Below are positions 44,736 through 51,857 of a DNA stretch of 64,000 nucleotides, one piece after another. The stretch is taken from contig OZ244139.1 in assembly GCA_965216205.1 (NCBI GenBank), forward strand, positions 2,604,001 to 2,668,000, in the 5' to 3' direction. The translations under genes and the position numbers were made by a program. Each line of letters starts with the position of its first letter. Positions within the stretch are counted from its first letter, which is position 1. This DNA comes from CADEDH01 sp965216205. Lineage in GTDB: Bacteria; Actinomycetota; Acidimicrobiia; Acidimicrobiales; SZUA-35. The notes beneath the pieces are model-generated. The model saw only the letters and a list, made by a program, of their open reading frames with translations, had not been told where the DNA came from and did not search any database.

Positions 44736-45935
44736 GTGGACACGCCACACCGCCCCGACGTCGAAGATTGGGCGACCGACTTCGACCACTTCCATCCCGA
44801 CTACGCCGCCGACCCCAACCTGATCTGGGACGACATCCGCTCGAGCGGGTGCCCGATCGCCCACACGGAACGGTTCCACGGCGTGTACCTGCCGACCCGC
44901 CACGAGGACATCTCCGCCATCGCCCACGACACCGACCACTTCTCCTCACGGTCGGTCCTCGTGACCGAGACCCGGGTGGAGGATCTCGGCGACTTCACCT
45001 CGCCGCCGATCACGTCGGACCCGCCCGAGCATCGTGCCCACCGCAAGGCACTCCTCCCCGCGTTCGCCCCGAAGGCGATCGACGAGTGGATTCCGATCAC
45101 CCGCGACATCTGCCGGGGCCTCCTCGACGATCTGGGCGACGCCCGCTCCTGCGATGGGAGCGACGACTACGCGAAGCACATCCCGGTCCTCGTGATCGCC
45201 CGCCTGATCGGTATCCCGACCGAGGACGGCGAGCGGTTCCGGGGCTGGGTGAAGGATCTCCTCGAGATCGGACCCTTCGAGCTGGAGCGGGCCCGGCGGG
45301 CGACGCGGGAGGTGTTCGAATACTTCGCCGAGTTCGTGGAGGCTCGGCGCGACGATCCGCGGGAGGATCTGATCACCTACCTGCTCCAGGCCGACATGGA
45401 CGGCGAGCCCCTCGAGGATCACCAAATCACCGGCGGGCTGTTCCTGCTGCTGTTGGCCGGCATCGACACCACCTGGTCCACGATCGGCTCGGCACTGTGG
45501 CACCTCGGGCTGCACCCCGAGGATCGCCGCCGACTGGCGGCCGAGCCCGAGTTGCTGGACACCGCCGTGGAGGAGTTCCTCCGCTTCTACTCACCGGTGA
45601 CGATGGCCCGGGTCATCACCGACGAGGTCGAGATCGCCGGCGAGACGCTCTGCCCAGGACAACGGGTGCTGCTGCCGTTCCCGGCGGCCAATCGCGATCC
45701 GGAGTTCCTCCCCGACGCCGACGAGTTCAAGATCGACCGGACCGTGAACCGGCACTCGGCGTTCGGCCTCGGCATCCACCGCTGTCTCGGCTCGAACCTG
45801 GCCCGGATGGAGGTGCGGGTGGCGATCGAGGAGTGGATGGCCCGAATCCCCGAGTTCGAGGTGACCGACCCCGGTGCGGTCACGTGGTCGCTCGGTCAGG
45901 TCCGCGGGCCGCGGGCGATCCCGCTGGCCTGGTGA
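44736..45935 (+). CDS. Cytochrome P450
   Basis: A 399-residue P450, paralogous to the one at 20149. The I-helix is LLAGIDTTWSTIG, the K-helix EEFLRFYSPVTMARVI (ExxR), and the heme loop FGLGIHRCLGS with Cys350. It lacks a membrane anchor, so it is soluble and requires ferredoxin partners. A GGGAGG lies 9 nt before the GTG at 44736. The reading frame is open for another 545 codons upstream, but that part is antisense to the BVMO gene and is not P450. The divergent BVMO suggests a joint oxidative pathway. Confidence 0.9.
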   Translation: MDTPHRPDVEDWATDFDHFHPDYAADPNLIWDDIRSSGCPIAHTERFHGVYLPTRHEDISAIAHDTDHFSSRSVLVTETRVEDLGDFTSPPITSDPPEHRAHRKALLPAFAPKAIDEWIPITRDICRGLLDDLGDARSCDGSDDYAKHIPVLVIARLIGIPTEDGERFRGWVKDLLEIGPFELERARRATREVFEYFAEFVEARRDDPREDLITYLLQADMDGEPLEDHQITGGLFLLLLAGIDTTWSTIGSALWHLGLHPEDRRRLAAEPELLDTAVEEFLRFYSPVTMARVITDEVEIAGETLCPGQRVLLPFPAANRDPEFLPDADEFKIDRTVNRHSAFGLGIHRCLGSNLARMEVRVAIEEWMARIPEFEVTDPGAVTWSLGQVRGPRAIPLAW

Positions 45936-45966
45936 TCCGTGCTCGGGGGCTGCCGACCTCGCCGTC

Positions 45967-45972
45967 TAGCCT
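45967..45972 (+). promoter_or_regulatory. -10 box TAGCCT of a likely leaderless gene
   Basis: TAGCCT ends 6 nt before the GTG at 45979. Confidence 0.45.
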
Positions 45973-45978
45973 GGACCC

Positions 45979-47100
45979 GTGTCCGACCTGATCGCCCCGA
46001 CCGAGTTCGACCTCGACGAGATGCTCGCCGACCTCGCCGCCCTGGTGGAGGTCGAATCACCCTCGCTGGATGTCGCCGCCCTCGAATCGTCGGCCGAGCT
46101 GCTGGGGGAGATGATCGAGGCCCGCCTCGGCGGGTCGTGTGAGCGAGTGGCGAGCCCCGCCGGTCCCCACGTGCACTGGAGCGCCGGTGGAAGACCCGCA
46201 GTGCTGCTGGTCGGGCACCACGACACGGTGTTCCCGCTCGGCACGCTGGCGGCGCGCCCGTTCGACGTCGATGACGGGATCGCTCGGGGTCCGGGGGTGT
46301 TCGACATGCTCGCCGGGATCGTGCAGGCGCTCCACGGTCTGAACCGCCTGGGCCGCAACGGCGACCTGCGGGGCGTCGAGCTGCTGTTCACCGCCGACGA
46401 GGAGGTGGGCTCGATGCACTCTCGCGAGCTGATCGAGGACCGGGCCCGCGCCTGCGGTGCCGCGCTCGTGCTCGAGCCGTCCGCCGACGGTGGCGCCCTC
46501 AAGATCGGGCGCAAGGGGTGCGGCACGTTCATCGTCACCGTCGGTGGTCGGGCGGCCCACGCCGGCCTCGAGCCGGAGAAGGGGGTGAACGCACTGGTCG
46601 AGGCGGCCCACCAGGTGCTCGCGATCACCCGGATCGGTCGACCCGAGATCGGCACCACCGTCACGCCAACGGTCAGCTCGGCCGGCACCGCCGACAACGT
46701 CGTGCCGGCCGAGGCCACGATCAGCGTCGACGTGCGGGTGGAGTCTGCCGACGAGAAGGAGCGGGTGGAGGCGGCGATGGCCACCCTCTCGCCGGCGGAC
46801 GCCGAGGCGACGGTGACCGTTCGCGGTGCCGTCAACCGGCCACCGATGCCGGCGTCGGCCTCGGCGTCATTGTTCCCGCTGGCCCAACGGGTGTCTCCGG
46901 GAATCGAGGGCGCTGCGGTCGGCGGTGGCAGCGACGGGAACTTCACCGCCGCCATCGGGGTGCCGACCCTCGATGGGTTGGGGGCGGTCGGCGGCGGAGC
47001 GCACGCAGACAGCGAACACGTCGTCGTGTCGACGATGCCGGCCAGAGCCGCCCTCATCGCCAACCTGGTGACGGCGATCGTCGATGGCTCAAGCTCGTAG
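45979..47100 (+). CDS. M20 family metallopeptidase (carboxypeptidase G2 type)
   Basis: A 373-residue di-zinc peptidase. The metal ligands and catalytic residues are visible: VLLVGHHDTVFP (His, catalytic Asp), GPGVFDMLAG (bridging Asp), LLFTADEEVGS (Glu pair) and GGGAHADSEHV (last His). The lid domain contains GRAAHAGLEPEKGVNAL. Relatives remove C-terminal glutamate or cut small acyl-amino acids. It has no signal peptide. The candidate selenoprotein starts 60 bp downstream on the same strand with its own -10 box. Confidence 0.9.
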   Translation: MSDLIAPTEFDLDEMLADLAALVEVESPSLDVAALESSAELLGEMIEARLGGSCERVASPAGPHVHWSAGGRPAVLLVGHHDTVFPLGTLAARPFDVDDGIARGPGVFDMLAGIVQALHGLNRLGRNGDLRGVELLFTADEEVGSMHSRELIEDRARACGAALVLEPSADGGALKIGRKGCGTFIVTVGGRAAHAGLEPEKGVNALVEAAHQVLAITRIGRPEIGTTVTPTVSSAGTADNVVPAEATISVDVRVESADEKERVEAAMATLSPADAEATVTVRGAVNRPPMPASASASLFPLAQRVSPGIEGAAVGGGSDGNFTAAIGVPTLDGLGAVGGGAHADSEHVVVSTMPARAALIANLVTAIVDGSSS

Positions 47101-47147
47101 CGCCCTGTCGGAGACTCGACCATTTCGATGCGCTCGAGGGTGACAAG

Positions 47148-47153
47148 TAGCGT
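47148..47153 (+). promoter_or_regulatory. -10 box TAGCGT of the candidate selenoprotein gene
   Basis: TAGCGT ends 7 nt before the ATG at 47161, without a ribosome binding site, so the mRNA is probably leaderless. Confidence 0.45.
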
Positions 47154-47160
47154 TCTCCCC

Positions 47161-48078
47161 ATGGCCGACCTCTCGACCGAGCTGCCCGAAGCGTTCCCCA
47201 CCCAGCCCATCCAGTACCTCAACCGGACCCGGGCGTGGTATTCGGCCATGGGCTACGAGCCGTACCGCTGGCCCCACCACGACGAGGTGCCGTTCACCCC
47301 GCTCCCGAAGCCACTGGCCGACTGCCGACTCGGGCTGGTGACCACCGCCGCCCCGTACCAGCCGGACAAGGGTGACCAGGGACCCGGCGCCGCCTACAAC
47401 GGGAGCGCCAAGTTCTTCGACGTGTACACGTCACCGGTCGACGATCCGGCCGACGTGAGGATCTCCCACATCGGCTACGACCGGCACCACGCCAAAGCCG
47501 ACGATGTGAACACCTGGTTCCCGCTACCTCGGTTGCAGGAGGCGGTCGAGGCCGGTCGGCTCGGGAGCCTGGCCGACCGCTTCTACGGGGCGCCGACCGT
47601 TCGTCGGGTCCGGAGCACCACCGAGGAGCATGCGCCCCAGATCGTGGCCGCGCTCCAGGAGGACGGGGCCGACGTCGCCCTGCTCGTGCCCACGTGACCC
47701 GTCTGCCACCAGACCGTGAGTCTGGTCGCGAACGCCATCGAATCGGCTGGCATACCCACCGTGGTTATGGGGGCGGCCAAGGACATCGTGGAACACGTCG
47801 GCGTGCCGCGGTTCGCGTTCAGCGACGTCCCGCTCGGCAACTCGGCCGGCCTCCCCCACGATGTTGCTTCCCAGCGCGCCGTGCTCGACTGCGCGCTCGA
47901 GCTGTTGGCGGCCGCCTACACCCCTCGAACCACGGTGCAGACGCCGGCCCGGTGGAACGACGGCGACCATTCGTGGAAGCGCGACTTCATGAACCTGGAG
48001 CAACTCAGCCCCGAGGCCATCGCCAAGGCCAAGGCCGAGTTCGAACGCCAGAAGACCCTCGCCAACCAGAACCGCTGA
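47161..48078 (+). CDS. Candidate selenoprotein, glycine/sarcosine/betaine reductase selenoprotein B (GrdB)-like, in-frame TGA at 47695
   Basis: The reading frame runs 306 codons from ATG 47161 to TGA 48078 with one internal TGA (47695-47697, position 179). Both halves are in the same frame and belong together: the first has YDRHHAKADDVNTWFPLPRL and GSLADRFYG, the second GIPTVVMGAAKDIVEHVG and PLGNSAGLP, all recalling the GrdB/PrdB family. Around the TGA the text is VPT-U-PVCHQ, a UxxC redox pair with Cys182. A hairpin follows (47708-47726). This indicates selenocysteine. GrdB proper cleaves glycine-type amines in anaerobes; this short aerobic form, without GrdA/GrdC neighbours, is of unknown function and may be a thiol redox enzyme. 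The alternative is a nonsense mutation. Confidence 0.75.
47708..47726 (+). promoter_or_regulatory. Candidate bacterial SECIS hairpin
   Basis: ACCAGAC (47708-47714) pairs perfectly with GTCTGGT (47720-47726) around the loop CGTGA, which has GU at positions 2-3. The apical loop starts 17 nt after the TGA. Bacterial SECIS elements sit directly after UGA inside the coding region and present a G (often GU) early in the loop to SelB. The bulged U seen in the E. coli fdhF element is missing. Confidence 0.6.
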
Positions 48079-48098
48079 CAAGCGCACACGGCGACCCC

Positions 48099-48142
48099 CG
48101 CACACGGCGACCCACGGGTCGCTTGTGCCAGACACATCGTGC
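48099..48142 (+). repeat. Dispersed 3'-flank element (hairpin plus 18-mer)
   Basis: A 7-bp stem (GCGACCC 48107-48113, GGGTCGC 48116-48122) is followed by the 18-mer GTGCCAGACACATCGTGC (48125-48142). A partial copy of the left side precedes it at 48083. It follows the selenoprotein gene in the same orientation. Confidence 0.7.
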
Positions 48143-48159
48143 GGCAGTGGGGGATCGGG

Positions 48160-48858
48160 TCAGTAGAGCTGCGGGCCGTAGATGGTGGCGTTGATGTCGC
48201 GGCGGCTGGAGATGGCGGCTCGCCACGGCATGGCGAGGTAGGCGGCGGCCACCCGGTGGGCCTCGGTGAGGAGGTCGTCGGGCTCGCACACCTGGTTGAT
48301 CACCCGATACTCGAGAAGCTCCTCGGCGCTGAACCGTCGGCAGAGGATGATCGCCTCCTTCGCCAGCGCCGGCCCCAAGCGATGGGTGAGGGCGACGTTG
48401 GCCAGCCCGCGGAACGGCATCCCGATCTCCACCTCCGGCAACCAGAACTGCGCTGCCGACACGGCGATGATGTGATCGAACCCGGTCGCGATCGACCACC
48501 CGCCGCCCACCGCGTAGCCGTTCACGGCAGCGATGGAGATCACGTCCATGTGGAGCATCGCGTCGAACGTGCGGCCGATGATTCGTGGTACCCGGTTCAT
48601 GTCGGTGTTGATGCGGGCTCGCTCCTCCTCGGTGGCGGCGTCGCGAGCCAGCGTCATGTCGGCACCGGCGCAGAAGGCGCTGCCCGTGCCGGTGACGATG
48701 ACGACCTTGATGTCGCCGGCGTCCCGCACGCGGTGCACGAGCGATTCGAACTCGAGCATCACGCTCGGGTCGAGGCCGTTCCGCTTCTCCGGCCGGTTGA
48801 AGGTGATCGTGGCGATGGGGCCGTCCTGCTCCCAGAGGAAGTACTCGAGTTCGCTCAT
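48160..48858 (-). CDS. Enoyl-CoA hydratase/isomerase family protein
   Basis: A 232-residue crotonase-fold protein, a little short. TFNRPEKRNGLDPSVM and VVIVTGTGSAFCAGADMTL give the CoA-binding and first oxyanion segment; VNGYAVGGGWSIATGFDHIIA gives the second oxyanion loop. The usual catalytic Glu pair is not both evident (PEVEIGMPFRGLANV holds Glu), so it may be a hydratase or another crotonase. The C-terminal trimerisation helix ends at Tyr. GAGAGG precedes ATG 48858 by 9 nt. The open frame further upstream (to 49116) is antisense to the LLM gene. Confidence 0.85.
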   Translation of the reverse strand: MSELEYFLWEQDGPIATITFNRPEKRNGLDPSVMLEFESLVHRVRDAGDIKVVIVTGTGSAFCAGADMTLARDAATEEERARINTDMNRVPRIIGRTFDAMLHMDVISIAAVNGYAVGGGWSIATGFDHIIAVSAAQFWLPEVEIGMPFRGLANVALTHRLGPALAKEAIILCRRFSAEELLEYRVINQVCEPDDLLTEAHRVAAAYLAMPWRAAISSRRDINATIYGPQLY

Positions 48859-48976
48859 CGCGCAGGTCGCCTCTCTCGATTCGATCATTGGTGCCGGGTC
48901 GCGAGTCGAGAATACGGTGACCTGAAGCAGCCGGTCGAACACGATCGGCCAGCGTCGACCCGGGATCGGAGGATGG

Positions 48977-50035
48977 ATGCCCGTCGAGATGATCGGTTGG
49001 ATCGCACCGCGGGTCTCGTCGGAGATCGTCCCGCCGAAGGGTCCGCCGTTCGACCCGGCCGTCATCGCCGAAACGGCCAGGATCCACGAAGAGGCCGACT
49101 TCGACCGCGTCCTCATCGGCTACTTCTCGAACGCGCCCGACGGGTTCCTCATCGGGGCCCACGCCGCCGCCTGCACCAGCCGCCTGCAGTTTCTCCTCGC
49201 CCATCGCCCCGGCTTCGTGGCGCCCACCGTGGCGGCCCGGAAGCTCGCAACGCTCGATCAGCTCTGCGGCGGCCGGCTCGCAGTCCACCTGATCGCGGGC
49301 GGCAACGACGACGACCAGGCCCGCGACGGTGACTTCACCGACCACGCAGCGAGATACCGCCGAGCCGCGGAGTATGCCGAGGTGCTCCGCAGGACGTGGA
49401 CCGAGCGACGGGGCTTCGACCACGACGGCGAGTTCTACCGGGTGCGGGGACAGCGGTCGCTCATCCGCTGTGTCCAGGAGCCACACGTTCCCGTGTACGG
49501 CGGTGGCGGGTCGGACGCGGCCGTGGAGGCGCTCGCCCCGAACGTCGACGTGTTCATGCTGTGGGGCGAGCCGCTGGCCGAGACAGCGGCCTTCATGAAG
49601 CGGGTGCGGGGCGCTGCCGGCGGGTTGGGCGAACCGCAGTTCAGCGTGTCGACCCGACCGATCCTCGGCGCCACCACCGCCGAGGCATGGGAGCGGGCCC
49701 ACGACATCCTGGAGCGGATCGAGGCCGCCAGCGAGGGCAGGACCAGGCGCGATCCCACCAACGTCGGCTCCCAGCGACTGCTCGACCTGGCCGAACGGGA
49801 CGACGTGCACGACACGTGCCTCTGGACCGCGACGGCTGCTGCGTCGGGAGCGCCTGGCAACTCGACCGCGCTCGTCGGCACCCCCGACGAGGTGGCCGCT
49901 GCACTGGTCGCCTACTACGACCTCGGTGTCCGCAGCCTGCTGATCCGCGGCTACGACCCGCTGCCCGATGCCATCGCCTACGGCGAGGAGCTCATCCCCC
50001 GGGTTCGAGCCCTCGTCGCCGAACGCGACCGCTGA
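48977..50035 (+). CDS. LLM-class flavin-dependent monooxygenase (SsuD-like)
   Basis: A 352-residue TIM-barrel luciferase-like monooxygenase. The conserved segments are HEEADFDRVLIGYFS, FLLAHRPGFVAPTVAARKLATLDQLCGGR and AVHLIAGGNDDDQARDGDF, close to alkanesulfonate monooxygenase SsuD and related FMNH2-dependent enzymes. No reductase gene is adjacent. The substrate may be an organosulfonate or a dialkyl sulfide. GGAGG lies 4 nt before ATG 48977. A CACATCGTGC-containing hairpin follows the gene. Confidence 0.88.
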   Translation: MPVEMIGWIAPRVSSEIVPPKGPPFDPAVIAETARIHEEADFDRVLIGYFSNAPDGFLIGAHAAACTSRLQFLLAHRPGFVAPTVAARKLATLDQLCGGRLAVHLIAGGNDDDQARDGDFTDHAARYRRAAEYAEVLRRTWTERRGFDHDGEFYRVRGQRSLIRCVQEPHVPVYGGGGSDAAVEALAPNVDVFMLWGEPLAETAAFMKRVRGAAGGLGEPQFSVSTRPILGATTAEAWERAHDILERIEAASEGRTRRDPTNVGSQRLLDLAERDDVHDTCLWTATAAASGAPGNSTALVGTPDEVAAALVAYYDLGVRSLLIRGYDPLPDAIAYGEELIPRVRALVAERDR

Positions 50036-50042
50036 TCGCACG

Positions 50043-50059
50043 CCCGCACATCGTGCGGG
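50043..50059 (+). terminator. Hairpin with CACATCGTGC core after the LLM gene
   Basis: CCCGCAC (50043-50049) pairs with GTGCGGG (50053-50059) over the loop ATC. It shares the core of the dispersed 18-mer and lies 8 nt after the stop codon, between convergent genes. Confidence 0.5.
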
Positions 50060-50077
50060 GCTCGGCGGGTCGGCGGG

Positions 50078-50962
50078 TCAGTGGTTGAGTGCGAGCTCGG
50101 ACGGGCGTTCGCCGGCGATTCGGGTGTGCCACATCCGGCGTGGCTCGGTCATGTCGAACGGCGTGCCGCGGTGCATGAGGCGCCGGTTGTCCCACAGCAC
50201 CGCGTCGCCCACCGTCCACCGGTGGTGGTAGACGCGGGGCGGCTGGCAGGCGTCCTCGGCGAGCTGATCCAGCAGCGCGACCGACTCGTCGTCGTCCATC
50301 CCGACTATGCCGTACGCGTGTCGCCCGATCAGCAGGTTCGGCCGACCGGTGACCGGGTGGTACTTGACCAGCGGTCGGAGCGACGGCTCGAGGTCGTGGT
50401 AGCCGTACATGCCGTACGAGCCGTCGGCCTTCTTCTGCGGGAGATAGCCGGCCCGCCGCTGGCTGTAGTAGAGCGAGTGGTACGCCTTCAGGTCGGCGAT
50501 GCGTTCCTTCGTCGCATCGTCGAGCGCCTCGTAGGCGGCCCGCATGTCGGCCCAACCGGTGTCGGCCCCGCCGCTTGGCACGATCTCGGCCGAGAAGACA
50601 GCACCCTTCGCCTGAACCGGCATGTAGGTGCTGTCGAAGTGCCAACCCTCGTTGCCGCGCAACGACTTGACCACGTCGTCGTCGGGGTCGCTGTGGACCG
50701 TGCCGTCGCGGCCCATGTTGGAGATCGGCCGTGCCTCGAACTCGAGCTCACCGAGGCGGCGGGCGAAGTCGTTCTGCTCGTGCTTGGTCAGGAACTGGTC
50801 GGGGAAGATCAGCAGGGCGTGGGTGATCCAGGCGTCGTACAGCGCAGCGAACGTCTCGTCGTCGACGTTGCGCAGTTGGACACCGCGGACCACCGCGCCG
50901 AAGGTGACATCCTCCAACGGCGCGATCTCCAGCGCTGCACGATCGGCAGTCGTGTCGCTCAT
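50078..50962 (-). CDS. TauD/TfdA-family 2-oxoglutarate-dependent dioxygenase
   Basis: A 294-residue Fe(II)/2-oxoglutarate enzyme. The facial triad is visible: GWHFDSTYMPV (HxD) and DNRRLMHRGTPFDM (distal His, with a following Arg in the RRMWHTRIAGERP end for 2-oxoglutarate). The N-terminal half reads LEDVTFGAVVRGVQLRNVDDETF. TauD cuts taurine; TfdA cuts aryloxyacetates; the substrate here is unknown. The adjacent SsuD-like LLM gene makes organosulfonate use possible but unproven. ATG 50962 is 6 nt from a TACCGT box. Confidence 0.9.
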   Translation of the reverse strand: MSDTTADRAALEIAPLEDVTFGAVVRGVQLRNVDDETFAALYDAWITHALLIFPDQFLTKHEQNDFARRLGELEFEARPISNMGRDGTVHSDPDDDVVKSLRGNEGWHFDSTYMPVQAKGAVFSAEIVPSGGADTGWADMRAAYEALDDATKERIADLKAYHSLYYSQRRAGYLPQKKADGSYGMYGYHDLEPSLRPLVKYHPVTGRPNLLIGRHAYGIVGMDDDESVALLDQLAEDACQPPRVYHHRWTVGDAVLWDNRRLMHRGTPFDMTEPRRMWHTRIAGERPSELALNH

Positions 50963-50968
50963 GGCACA

Positions 50969-50974
50969 ACGGTA
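50969..50974 (-). promoter_or_regulatory. -10 box TACCGT of a likely leaderless gene
   Basis: On the minus strand TACCGT ends 6 nt before the ATG at 50962. Confidence 0.45.
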
Positions 50975-51024
50975 GTTCGAGGCCACCGCCGGGATCACAC
51001 CGGTCGAGCCCGATCCCCGGAGCG

Positions 51025-51339
51025 TCAACGGAATCGCTCGATCCATCGTCCGGCGGACTCGACGAGTGCGCCTCGCTCGAGGTGGTAGTGGCGCTCACGA
51101 CCGTAGCGGGTCACCGTGACGAGGCCGGCCTCGGTGAGGACCCGGAGGTGGCGGGTCGTCGTGGGCCAGGCGCAGTCGAAACGGCGAGCCAGGTCGCCCG
51201 ATGTCATCGTCCCACCTCGGGCCCGGAGGACCGTCAAGATCTCTCGGCGCATCGGATGGTCGAGCGCAGCGAAGACAGCGGCGAGCCGATCCAGCTCGGC
51301 CAGGCCCTTCGGTCGATCGCTGCGGGGCGGTTCGCTCAC
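51025..51339 (-). CDS. ArsR-family winged-helix repressor
   Basis: A 104-residue winged-helix protein: AAVFAALDHPMRREILTVLRARGG, the recognition helix CAWPTTTRHLRVLTEAGLVTV and the wing YGRERHYHLERG. There are no metal-site cysteines. The GTG at 51339 overlaps the stop of the upstream ABM gene (GTGA), so the two are translated together. The perfect palindrome at 51688, just before the first gene of the operon, is its likely binding site, giving autoregulation. The frame is open to 51420, but coupling favours the GTG. Confidence 0.85.
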   Translation of the reverse strand: MSEPPRSDRPKGLAELDRLAAVFAALDHPMRREILTVLRARGGTMTSGDLARRFDCAWPTTTRHLRVLTEAGLVTVTRYGRERHYHLERGALVESAGRWIERFR

Positions 51340-51686
51340 GTGGCCGTCGACGAGGTCCCCAGCTCGAATGGACGGAAGTGGGGGAACTCCATTGCCGGCA
51401 GGCCATGCCGGTCCTCGCACAGCGGTTCCATCGCCTCCCAGATGTCAGCGACGTCGGGGTGGGTGTGCGCCAGCCGGGTCGCCTCAGCGCTCACCCACTC
51501 GAAGATCGACACGATGACGGGTTCGTCGCCCTGATGGTCGGCGCCGCGGAACAGTTGCTCGGGCGTGTCGGTGACGAGCTCCAGCCGGCGAAGCGTTGGC
51601 CAGTGATCCTCCAGGAGCGCGAGGAAGTCGTCGAGCCTTGCGGACTTGACGCGGAACGTGCAGATCACGGTTTCGGGAACTGTCAT
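51336..51686 (-). CDS. ABM-like (ferredoxin-fold) small monooxygenase
   Basis: A 116-residue dimeric alpha+beta barrel protein. It has the strand VICTFRVKSARLDDFLALLEDHW, the helix, the central EPVIVSIFEWVSAEATRLAHTHPDVADIWEAMEPLCE and the final FPHFRPF strand. The layout fits ABM/YdhR-like proteins, which include quinol monooxygenases and heme oxygenases; the reaction is unknown. It is the first gene of a two-gene operon with the ArsR repressor. The ATG at 51686 is 1 nt from the perfect operator palindrome, and the -10 box falls inside it. Confidence 0.7.
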   Translation of the reverse strand: MTVPETVICTFRVKSARLDDFLALLEDHWPTLRRLELVTDTPEQLFRGADHQGDEPVIVSIFEWVSAEATRLAHTHPDVADIWEAMEPLCEDRHGLPAMEFPHFRPFELGTSSTAT

Positions 51687-51687
51687 T

Positions 51688-51719
51688 GCACTTACTTAGC
51701 ACGAATGCTAAGTAAGTGC
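51688..51719 (-). promoter_or_regulatory. Perfect 14-bp operator palindrome before the ABM/ArsR operon
   Basis: GCACTTACTTAGCA (51688-51701) and TGCTAAGTAAGTGC (51706-51719) are exact inverted repeats with spacer CGAA. The site covers the -10 region (CTAAGT, 7 nt before the ATG) of the operon that includes an ArsR repressor. It is the best operator candidate in the window. Confidence 0.75.
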
Positions 51720-51798
51720 GAGAGGCCCGCACGGCCGTCCGCAGGATCGGGAGGAACCATGTCCATCAGCGCTCACCATTGGCTCCGGGCGACGCGGC

Positions 51799-51844
51799 GC
51801 ACGATGTGTCTGGCACGAGCGACCCGTAGGGTCGGCCTGTGCGG
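51799..51844 (-). repeat. Dispersed 3'-flank element after the CoA transferase
   Basis: On the minus strand, a 6-bp stem (51820-51825 with 51829-51834) is followed by the exact 18-mer GTGCCAGACACATCGTGC (51816 down to 51799). It starts 14 nt after the restored stop of the CoA transferase, in the same orientation. Confidence 0.7.
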
Positions 51845-51857
51845 ATGATCTGACCGG

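Noticed and set aside
47716..48078. Independent gene starting at GTG 47716
   Set aside because: It lacks a ribosome binding site, begins in the middle of a conserved domain, and is in exact frame with the upstream part across a single TGA.
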